From: Candidatus Dormiibacterota bacterium
Lineage (GTDB): Bacteria; Chloroflexota; Dormibacteria; Dormibacterales; Dormibacteraceae
Direction of reading: 5' to 3'
DNA: 64,000 nucleotides
NCBI GenBank assembly: GCA_024280995.1
Contig: JAMXLM010000018.1
Coordinates: 372,001 to 436,000 of the forward strand
Shown: piece after piece, positions 56,106 to 64,000 of the stretch
How positions within the stretch are numbered: the first letter of the stretch is position 1
How the letters are laid out: each line of letters starts with the position of its first letter
Notes under the pieces: generated by a model
What the model was told of the DNA's origin: nothing
The model's database searches: none
What the model saw: only the letters and a program-made list of their open reading frames with translations
Program-made: the position numbers and the translations under genes

Positions 56106-57511
56106 GCCGCTTCCTCGACGGCGGCGTCCGGTTGGACGGCCACCCTGGCCGGTGACGGCGATCGCAGCACCGTGACGACGACCGTCAGCGCAGCACCCAC
56201 CGCGATCGCGGCGAGGAGGTACGCGAGGTGGAACGCGGCGATGCCCTGGGCATGCGCCGAGGAGATCGAAGTGATCAACGCCAGCCCCAGCGCGGCACCG
56301 ACCTGCATCACGACGTTGCTGAATCCTGAAGCCAGGCCCGCGTCGGCGAGTGGGACATCGGACATGGAGATGGTGAGCAGGGGCAGGAAAGACATGCCGG
56401 CGCCGGCGCCGAGAATGACAAAGGCGACAAAGAGGATCGGCGCATAGCCGGTGGCCGGACCGACCGTCGACAGGATCGCGAGGCTCGCGATGATCGAGAT
56501 CAAACCGATGACCAGAAGGTTGCGCGATCCGATTCGGGCCATGAGCCTGGCCGCGAGGCCGGCCGACATCACGCCCACGGCCAGCGTGGTTGGAAGGAAG
56601 GCGAGGCCGGTCTCCATCGCGGTGTACCCGTGCATGTGCTGCAGGTACAGCGAGCCGAAGAAGAAGTTGGTGAACATGCCGCCGAACAGGAGCGCCCTTG
56701 CCGCGGTGGCTCCCGTGAGCGTGCGGATGGTCAGCACGCGCAGCGGAACGAGCGGGTTTCGCAGCCGCGACTCGAGCACGACGAACCCGATCAGCATGGC
56801 GAGCGCCGCGCCGAGCAGCCCGAGCGTGTGCTCCGACAGCCAGCCATAGTCGGCCTCGGTCACGATGCCGTAGACGCTCAGCATCACAGCGGCCGTGACG
56901 AGGACCGCCCCGGCGAAGTCGACGCCGTTGTTGAGTCCCAGGCCCGGGTTCTCATCGATCAGCCACGCGCCGAGGACGATCGTGGCGATACCGATGGGCA
57001 CGTTGACGAAGAAGATCCAGTGCCAGCTGACCCATTCGGTCAGGAACCCACCCGCCAGCAGGCCCAGCGATCCGCCGCCGGCGATCACGAGCGTGAACAC
57101 GCTCATCGCCTGCGCTCGCTCGGCCGGCTTCTGGAAGCCGGTGACGATGATCGCGATGATCACTCCCGCCGAGAGCGCGCCTCCGAGGCCCTGAAGGAAC
57201 CGGCCGATGATGAGGTTCTCCGCCCCCTGCGCGAAGCCGCTCCCCACGGAGGCCACCGTGAACAGAAAGACGCCGGCGAGAAAGACCTTCCGCCGGCCGA
57301 TGAGATCACCCAGCCTGCCCGCGACGAGGAGGAAGCTCCCGAACGCGATCAGGTAGGCGTTGACGACCCAGGTCAGGCTGGACTGGGAAAAACCAAGGTC
57401 GCGCTGCATGTAGGGCAGCGCGACGTTGACGATCGTGCCGTCGACCATGATCATCAGCTGCCCCAGGCAGACGACGACCAGGGCCACCCAACGTCGCAAA
57501 TTCGAGCTCAT
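56102..57511 (-). CDS. MFS drug transporter, DHA2 (14-TMS) family
   Basis: 469 aa from ATG 57509-57511, with GGAGG upstream. Motif A GRLGDLIGRRKVFLAG between helices 2 and 3; motif D-like VDGTIVNVALPYMQRDL in helix 1, typical of EmrB/QacA exporters; 14 hydrophobic segments are countable. Proton-driven efflux of drugs is expected. Divergent from a MarR gene, whose operator region lies between. Confidence 0.88.
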   Translation of the reverse strand: MSSNLRRWVALVVVCLGQLMIMVDGTIVNVALPYMQRDLGFSQSSLTWVVNAYLIAFGSFLLVAGRLGDLIGRRKVFLAGVFLFTVASVGSGFAQGAENLIIGRFLQGLGGALSAGVIIAIIVTGFQKPAERAQAMSVFTLVIAGGGSLGLLAGGFLTEWVSWHWIFFVNVPIGIATIVLGAWLIDENPGLGLNNGVDFAGAVLVTAAVMLSVYGIVTEADYGWLSEHTLGLLGAALAMLIGFVVLESRLRNPLVPLRVLTIRTLTGATAARALLFGGMFTNFFFGSLYLQHMHGYTAMETGLAFLPTTLAVGVMSAGLAARLMARIGSRNLLVIGLISIIASLAILSTVGPATGYAPILFVAFVILGAGAGMSFLPLLTISMSDVPLADAGLASGFSNVVMQVGAALGLALITSISSAHAQGIAAFHLAYLLAAIAVGAALTVVVTVLRSPSPARVAVQPDAAVEEAA

Positions 57512-57541
57512 AACCGCCTCCAGAGAACCAAACCGAAGCAA

Positions 57542-57571
57542 GGATGATCACTATAACAGGATCATTACTAT
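57542..57571. promoter_or_regulatory. Direct-repeat operator between MFS and MarR genes
   Basis: GGATGATCACTAT (57542-57554) and GGATCATTACTAT (57559-57571), 17 bp apart from start to start. An AT-rich island between divergent starts; the MFS promoter -10 on the minus strand (TATAGT, 57555-57550) lies inside the first copy. Confidence 0.55.
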
Positions 57572-57603
57572 CGTTATTGCATGGAATATCAGGAAGCCGG
57601 GAA

Positions 57604-57609
57604 TATTAA
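57604..57609 (+). promoter_or_regulatory. -10 box for MarR gene, leaderless
   Basis: TATTAA followed by six bases and GTG 57616, the same spacing seen at the other MarR gene (40848). Confidence 0.5.
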
Positions 57610-57615
57610 GAATCG

Positions 57616-58080
57616 GTGATAAGATCGATGGACGTGAAGCCCGTGGGAGCGCCGGCCGACAGGGGAGTGGTTTCACTGCTCGCCCAGCTCAACAAGGGCG
57701 TCCACCGTCTGATGACGGACGAGCTGCTCGGGCTACGGCTGAAGCCCTACATGGTCCTTGGGTACATCCGGGACCATCCCGGAGCCACGCAGGCGGAGCT
57801 GGAGAGCGCGCTCTTCCTGGACGCCAACAGCGTCGTGTTGATACTCAACGAGCTCGAGTCGGCGCGGTACTCGATTCGCCGGCGCGACCCCAATGACCGC
57901 CGCCGGCACATCGTCGAGCTCACGCCGGACGGCCGGCGGATGCTCGACCGGGCGGAGAAGGCCCGGGAGAGTCTCGAGGGCGAGATTCTCAAAGACCTGA
58001 GCGCGGAGGACAGGCGGACTCTGCGCCGGCTGCTCGGACACGTGCTCGACAGCCTCCTGGCGGTACCGCCCCGCGGGTAG
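57616..58080 (+). CDS. MarR family transcriptional regulator
   Basis: 154 aa from GTG 57616 (ATG 57628 possible). Winged helix with ATQAELESALFLDANSVVLILNELESARY and RRRDPNDRRRHIVELTPDGRRML, the MarR wing. Divergent from the MFS gene; likely its repressor. Confidence 0.88.
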   Translation: MIRSMDVKPVGAPADRGVVSLLAQLNKGVHRLMTDELLGLRLKPYMVLGYIRDHPGATQAELESALFLDANSVVLILNELESARYSIRRRDPNDRRRHIVELTPDGRRMLDRAEKARESLEGEILKDLSAEDRRTLRRLLGHVLDSLLAVPPRG

Positions 58081-58095
58081 CCTTTAGGCCGCCAG

Positions 58096-58467
58096 GTGGA
58101 CCGCTCCCGCTACGACTCGGCGATGTTCTGGCTGCCGTTCGGCACCGCTTCCGCGGTGATCGGGCTGGCGCTGATGACGATCGGTGTCACGCGGCAGCCG
58201 TCCTCCCAGAGCGTGTGGAGCAGCGCCTGGTTCGACGCCGGCCTGGCGGTGCTGATCATCGGCGTGCTTTTGCTGGTGTGGTCGCTGGCGCTTTTCCTCA
58301 CCCGGCGCCGCGAGGCGAGCCTCCCGGCACCGACGGGCGAAACCCCGGCCGATGGGCCGAAGCGCAGGGGACCTGACTGGATGACCGAGGCGGTCCGCGG
58401 CTACTACCGTGAGCGCGAGAACCTGATCAAATCCAGGGAACGAGACGGAAAGAAGAAGAAGCCTTAG
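58096..58467 (+). CDS. Small membrane protein
   Basis: 123 aa from GTG 58096. Two membrane helices (~residues 12-30 and 46-68) then a basic cytoplasmic tail (GPDWMTEAVRGYYRERENLIKSRERDGKKKKP). No recognised domain. 15 bp after the MarR gene, so maybe co-transcribed. Overlaps the convergent thiolase by four bases. Confidence 0.6.
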   Translation: MDRSRYDSAMFWLPFGTASAVIGLALMTIGVTRQPSSQSVWSSAWFDAGLAVLIIGVLLLVWSLALFLTRRREASLPAPTGETPADGPKRRGPDWMTEAVRGYYRERENLIKSRERDGKKKKP

Positions 58468-59627
58468 TTCAGGCGCTCCAGGATCATTGCCATCCCCTGA
58501 CCGCCTCCCACGCACATCGTCTCCAGGCCGATCGTCTTGTTCTTCTCCTGGAGCCCGTTGAGCAGCGTGCAGAGAATCCGCGCGCCGGTCATCCCGAACG
58601 GATGGCCGAGGGCGATCGCGCCACCGTGCGGGTTCAGCTTGTCGCCGAACGGGTCGACGCCGATCCCGCGCGCCGAGGGGATCACCTGCGCCGCGAAGGC
58701 CTCGTTGATCTCGACGATGTCGATGTCGTCGATCGTCATCTTCGCTCGCTTGAGGGCCTGCTTCGAGGCGTCGATCGGGCCGAGGCCCATGAACTCGGGT
58801 TCCAGAGCCGACAGACCGGTCGAGATGACTCGCGCGAGCGGCTTCATGCCGAGCTCTTTGGCCCGCTTGTCGGACATGACGACCACGGCGGCCGCGCCGT
58901 CGTTCAGCGGGCAAGAGTTCCCGGCGGTGACGCTGCCGTCCTCGCGGAACGCGGGCTTCAGCGTGGCCAGGACCTCCATCGTCGTCCCCGGGCGCGGCCC
59001 GTCGTCCTTGGTGAACATCTGCCCGTTCGGCAGTGGGACCGGGATGATCTCGCGGTCGAAAAAGCCGTCGTCGCGGGCCTTGACCGCCGCGGCCTGGCTC
59101 TTGACCGCGAAGCGGTCCTGCTCCTCGCGGCTGATCTTCTCGCGCCGGGCCACGTTCTCGGCCGTCTGGCCCATCGAGATGTAGATGTCCGGGTATTCCT
59201 CGGTGTTGCCCGGCACCAGCTTCGGGTTGTAAGTGTCCGGGTTGTCGGGATAGCCGGCGCCGTAGCGAGAGACGCACTCGACGCCGACCGAAAGGAAGGC
59301 GTCGCCCTCGCCTGCCTCGATGGCGTGGGTCGCCATGCGAGTCGTCATCAGAGAAGAGGAGCAGTAGCGGTTGACCGTGACGCCGGGCACGTCGAGCCGG
59401 CTGAGGATCGAGATGACCCGTCCAATGTTGTGGCCCTGCTCGCCACCGGGCAGGCCGCAGCCGCAGATCAGGTCTTCGATCTGCGACGACTCGAGCTCGG
59501 GAACCTTCTCGAGGACCTTGTTGACGACGTGCGACGCGAGGTCGTCCGGCCTGACGTCGACGAGGGATCCTTTGCGCGCCCTGCCGATTGGCGAGCGGCC
59601 GTACGCGACGATCACAGCTTCAGTCAT
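58464..59627 (-). CDS. Acetyl-CoA acetyltransferase (thiolase)
   Basis: 387 aa from ATG 59625-59627; TATAAC ends six bases upstream, so probably leaderless. Thiolase: VNRYCSSSL with nucleophile Cys, NEAFAAQ, GGAIALGHPFGMTGAR with His, and CVGGGQGMAM with second Cys. The degradative (FadA-like) or PhaA use cannot be separated by sequence; a phaR gene lies 36 kb away. Confidence 0.9.
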   Translation of the reverse strand: MTEAVIVAYGRSPIGRARKGSLVDVRPDDLASHVVNKVLEKVPELESSQIEDLICGCGLPGGEQGHNIGRVISILSRLDVPGVTVNRYCSSSLMTTRMATHAIEAGEGDAFLSVGVECVSRYGAGYPDNPDTYNPKLVPGNTEEYPDIYISMGQTAENVARREKISREEQDRFAVKSQAAAVKARDDGFFDREIIPVPLPNGQMFTKDDGPRPGTTMEVLATLKPAFREDGSVTAGNSCPLNDGAAAVVVMSDKRAKELGMKPLARVISTGLSALEPEFMGLGPIDASKQALKRAKMTIDDIDIVEINEAFAAQVIPSARGIGVDPFGDKLNPHGGAIALGHPFGMTGARILCTLLNGLQEKNKTIGLETMCVGGGQGMAMILERLN

Positions 59628-59675
59628 GGGACGGTTATACGCGATTTGGAATCAAGACAGGTCAGGTCGAACCCT

Positions 59676-59978
59676 CTAGGTCGCCTTGCTCCAGACGACG
59701 TACACGTAGACGGCCAGCAGCCCAAGCGCGGCTGCGCCCAACGCGATGAGGGCGTTCACGCCGAACGAGTCGAGGCCGAGGAAGAGAACCAACAACGCCG
59801 GCAGGTAGAGGAAGCCCACCCAGGTGAGCAGCGTGCGCCACTCCAGCAGACGATGGCGCCTGCCTTCTACCAGCAGCTCGCGAGGGAGCCGCTCGTTCGG
59901 GTCGAGCGGGTGAAAGATCGAGTACATGCTCCGACGCTCGAGGCTGCGCAGGTCCCGGAGCTCCAGTCTGCGGCGCAT
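59676..59978 (-). CDS. Small membrane protein
   Basis: 100 aa. Basic N-terminal half (MRRRLELRDLRSLERRSMYS), then two membrane helices (LLTWVGFLYLPALLVLFLGL and ALIALGAAALGLLAVYVYVV). No known domain. Last gene of the Nat-type ABC operon on the minus strand, 26 bp after natB-like. Confidence 0.55.
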   Translation of the reverse strand: MRRRLELRDLRSLERRSMYSIFHPLDPNERLPRELLVEGRRHRLLEWRTLLTWVGFLYLPALLVLFLGLDSFGVNALIALGAAALGLLAVYVYVVWSKAT

Positions 59979-60004
59979 GGCTTACCTGAGAAACAGTTAA
60001 CCAC

Positions 60005-61138
60005 TCAGGAACGGACGAGAAGCGCCTCCCGTGTGAACAGGCGCAGGGCGGCGTAGAAGCACAGCCCGCCGGTCACGAGCAGGCTCGCCGAGGTGACCGC
60101 GAGCGAACTGGCCGCGACCGTGCCGTGAACGATCGCATCGCGCAGCACCAGCACCGCGTTCAGGATCGGGATCAGGTAGTAACCGAGGTTCGGGTTGAAG
60201 TCGGGGATGAACAGCACGATCGAAGCGGGGAAGATGGTCACGAAGTACAGCGGCGTGGCGTAGGCCTGCCCCTGGCGGAAGTTCCGCGCCAGCGTGCCAA
60301 GCGCGATCGTCAGGGCCGAGAAGGCGATGGCAAGCAGCACCGCGAGCCACACCATCACGACGGCCGCGACCGGATTCAGGGTCACAGGCAGCGATCCCTG
60401 GCCGGGTCCAAACCGGACCTGCGTCAGCGCGATGAGCATGGAGGCGATGGCGGCCAGCGCGGCGGCGAGGCTTATCGCGGTCACCGCGAGCGTCTTGCCG
60501 ACCAGGACCTGGGCGCGCGGCGCCGGCGTGAGGAGGAGGCTCTCCAGGGTCTTGCGCTCGCGCTCGCCGGCCGAGGTGTCGAGCGCCGCCGACAACCCTC
60601 CCGTCAGGCACATCGTGATCAGGATGTACGGAAGGAAGAAGCTCAGGAATCCGTTGCCGGCGGCCTGGGTGGGTGAGCTGAGCGGATGCACGGTCACCGG
60701 CAGCGGGTCGAGGACCGATGGGTCGACGCCTTTTTGCTGAAGCGACGCGGCGACCTTGGCGCCGTCGTACTTGCTGAGGATCTCCTGCAGCCGGATGTCG
60801 GCGATCTGCGCGCTCTGGCGCGTCGGGTCGTAGTACTCATCGAGCTCGTTGGGTGCGAAGACGATGCCGATGTCGACCTGCTGCTTGGCGGCGGTCGCCG
60901 GGTCCGCCACCGGCTCCAGCTTCAGGCCGGTCGAGCTGAAGAGCACGCCCAGGCCTGCCGGGATGTCGCCACTGTACCCGGCGGTATAGGTCTCCGAGGC
61001 TGTGCGGCTCGAGACCTGCGAGATCACGTACAGCACTACCGGGCTCGCGAGCGCGGCGAGCGCGATGGCGATGAGCGTCCGCCGGTCGCGAAGGATCTCG
61101 AGCATCTCTTTGCGAAAGACGACCAGGGTGGACCTCAC
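60005..61138 (-). CDS. ABC-2 permease, NatB-like
   Basis: 377 aa from GTG 61138, overlapping the ATPase stop (GTGA). One N-terminal helix (TLIAIALAALASPVVLYVISQ), a ~140-residue external loop, then five helices (FFLPYILITMCLTGGLSAALDTSAGERERKTLESLLLTP has the family ERERKTLE motif). NatB proteins export Na+ in Bacillus; other substrates are possible. Confidence 0.85.
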   Translation of the reverse strand: MRSTLVVFRKEMLEILRDRRTLIAIALAALASPVVLYVISQVSSRTASETYTAGYSGDIPAGLGVLFSSTGLKLEPVADPATAAKQQVDIGIVFAPNELDEYYDPTRQSAQIADIRLQEILSKYDGAKVAASLQQKGVDPSVLDPLPVTVHPLSSPTQAAGNGFLSFFLPYILITMCLTGGLSAALDTSAGERERKTLESLLLTPAPRAQVLVGKTLAVTAISLAAALAAIASMLIALTQVRFGPGQGSLPVTLNPVAAVVMVWLAVLLAIAFSALTIALGTLARNFRQGQAYATPLYFVTIFPASIVLFIPDFNPNLGYYLIPILNAVLVLRDAIVHGTVAASSLAVTSASLLVTGGLCFYAALRLFTREALLVRS

Positions 61139-61863
61139 GGCGACGTCTCGACGAGGTCGAGGAACGCGTCCTCGAGGTCTTCATGGGGACCGCGTACCTC
61201 GGCTGTAGGTCCACCGGCGACGACGCGCCCTTCGTGGATGATCGTCACGCGGTCGCATAGGCGCTCGGCGTCGTGAAGGACGTGGGTCGAGAAGATGACG
61301 CACTTGCCGCGCCCACGCGCCTCGACCATGAACTCGCGGACCTCCCGCGACGCGAGGACGTCGAGGTTGGAGGTGGGCTCGTCGAACATCAGCACGGGCG
61401 GGTCGTGGACGATCGCGCGCGCGATGGCGACTTTCTGCTTCTGGCCGGAGGACAGGCTCTCCGCGCGCTGCTGCGCGAACGAGCTCATGTCGAGGCGGTC
61501 GATCACCGCGTCGACGCGCCCGTGCAGGTCCCCGTCGAGCACGCCGCTGAGCTCGGCGAAGTAGGCGATGTTCTCGCGCGCCGAGAGCCGCGGGTAGACG
61601 CCGAACTCGGCCGTCACGACGCCCACGCGCCGCCTCACCTCTTCGGGCGCGGTCCGTGTGTCGAACCCGAGCACGTCGACGGAGCCCGCGTCCGGCGCGA
61701 GAAGTGTGCAGATCACACGCAGGGTCGTGGTCTTGCCGGCGCCGTTGGGTCCGAGAAGGCCGAAGATCTCGCCGGGCCGGGCCTCGAGGCTCACGCCCCG
61801 GAGGACCTTCTTCGATCCGAGCGACTTCTCGAGGCGGTCGATCCTGACCGCCGAAGGAGTCAC
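61135..61863 (-). CDS. ABC ATPase, NatA-like
   Basis: 242 aa from GTG 61863. Walker A GPNGAGKTT, signature SLSSGQKQKVAIARAI, Walker B LMFDEPTSNLDV, H-loop STHVLHDAE. Pairs with the NatB-like permease. Its start overlaps the stop of the upstream zinc-finger gene (GTGA), so three genes are coupled. Confidence 0.92.
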   Translation of the reverse strand: MTPSAVRIDRLEKSLGSKKVLRGVSLEARPGEIFGLLGPNGAGKTTTLRVICTLLAPDAGSVDVLGFDTRTAPEEVRRRVGVVTAEFGVYPRLSARENIAYFAELSGVLDGDLHGRVDAVIDRLDMSSFAQQRAESLSSGQKQKVAIARAIVHDPPVLMFDEPTSNLDVLASREVREFMVEARGRGKCVIFSTHVLHDAERLCDRVTIIHEGRVVAGGPTAEVRGPHEDLEDAFLDLVETSP

Positions 61864-62222
61864 TTCTTCCTGGTCGTTTGCCTCGTGGCCGCCGAGCGTG
61901 GTTTGGCGGGGGCCTTGGGCTTCGCCTTCGCGGCCGTCGCCTTCTTCGCCGCGGGCATCTTCGCCGCGGGCCGTTTCGCCGCGGGTTTGGGCGCCTCGAC
62001 CGCAGGTTCGGGTTCGGGAGCCGGCTCAGGTTCAGGCGCCGGCTGCCCGACGCCGATGGTGCTCGAGAGCGTGCGGTGGCACGTCTCGCAAGAGACGATC
62101 GTGCGGACAAGCTCTCCGAGGTGATGCTCTTCACGGCGCAGATTGCGGGTGCGCTGACAGAAGTTGCAGAAGCCGACCTCGGTCGTGACGTCGACGTGTC
62201 CTGGGTGCTTGCTCTTGCCCAT
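61860..62222 (-). CDS. Zinc-finger protein with H1-like AK-rich tail
   Basis: 120 aa. N-terminal 55 residues hold GFCNFCQRTRNLR and SCETCHRTLS, a CxxC...CxxC zinc finger; then a Pro/Glu repeat (EPEPAPEPEPA), then an Ala/Lys/Pro tail (KPAAKRPAAKMPAAKKATAA). No known family. The tail resembles that of the 199-aa protein at 21256. Heads the Nat-like ABC operon by overlap; function unknown. Confidence 0.65.
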   Translation of the reverse strand: MGKSKHPGHVDVTTEVGFCNFCQRTRNLRREEHHLGELVRTIVSCETCHRTLSSTIGVGQPAPEPEPAPEPEPAVEAPKPAAKRPAAKMPAAKKATAAKAKPKAPAKPRSAATRQTTRKK

Positions 62223-62265
62223 CGGCTAGCAAGGTTACGGTAGACTTCGCCCAGCTCGCCTTTAA

Positions 62266-62299
62266 GTCCTGGCCAGAGAGCCAGGGAAGGAGATTTTTT
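62266..62299 (+). promoter_or_regulatory. PyrR-binding-like leader hairpin of pyrB
   Basis: Stem CCTGGC (62268-62273) / GCCAGG (62280-62285) with loop CAGAGA; read from AGTCC before it, the RNA AGUCC..CCAGAGAG.CC follows the PyrR-binding loop consensus. It ends two bases before the AAGGAG Shine-Dalgarno (62287-62292); a T6 run follows (62294-62299). Hence binding of PyrR, encoded downstream, could block translation or form a terminator. Confidence 0.65.
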
Positions 62300-62300
62300 G

Positions 62301-64000
<1,700 letters not shown>

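Overview
The window is a 64 kb, gene-dense, very GC-rich bacterial chromosome segment with 68 protein genes recognised (two cut by the window edges) and no rRNA, tRNA, CRISPR array or recognisable transposase gene. GTG and TTG starts are common, genes often overlap by 1-40 bp, and many starts lie 6-9 bases after a -10-like hexamer with no Shine-Dalgarno, which suggests leaderless mRNAs. Gene content (GuaB3, PurS/PurQ/PurL, YtrA-type GntR, DUF881 proteins, an epimerase/acyltransferase pair like Rv0501-Rv0502, PyrR-controlled pyrB) points to a high-GC member of the Actinomycetota/Chloroflexota/Dormibacterota-like branch. The phylum cannot be fixed from the window alone.

Layout. 1-3.1 kb (minus): Tad-pilus TadG-like, TadE, TadE. 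3.1-6.7 kb (minus): MrfA/MrfB-type helicase-exonuclease repair pair. 6.7-10.4 kb: ECF sigma factor with a small membrane partner, then a GntR-ABC operon. 10.4-17 kb: DMT transporter, CysS, MoeA-like protein, DUF309, HD hydrolase, cupin/TetR, FmdB. 17-23.8 kb: threonine dehydratase and aldolase, YtcJ-like amidohydrolase, PhaR beside a histone-H1-tailed protein, two DUF881 proteins. 23.8-30 kb: glutamate dehydrogenase, epimerase-acyltransferase, phosphotransferase-like gene, secreted BNR-repeat protein.

30.4-39.1 kb is one long plus-strand unit: guaB3-guaA-small ORF-purD-purE-pycB-pycA-Nudix. 39-44 kb holds a drug-ABC/MarR pair and an ECF sigma with a very large membrane partner. 44.3-56.1 kb is a second tightly packed unit: purB-C-S-Q-L-F-M-N-H followed without a gap by tryptophan 2,3-dioxygenase, a 59-aa four-cysteine protein and a kynureninase-like class V aminotransferase. 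Together the two units encode most of de novo purine synthesis plus the GMP branch. purK and a glutamine-independent purT are not seen. 56-62 kb: MFS/MarR, thiolase and a Nat-type ABC operon. 62.2-64 kb: pyrimidine genes pyrB-pyrR-carA behind a PyrR-binding-like leader hairpin.

The most unusual features are a family of four ~133-160 bp elements with conserved ends placed at gene starts (4311, 16907, 27181, 63246), one of which supplies the end of mrfA and the start of mrfB; a 22-bp divergent promoter centred on a palindromic -10; four-base stop/start overlaps that extend to CTG (purN) and probably ATA (Nudix) starts; and the fusion of tryptophan catabolism to the purine operon.
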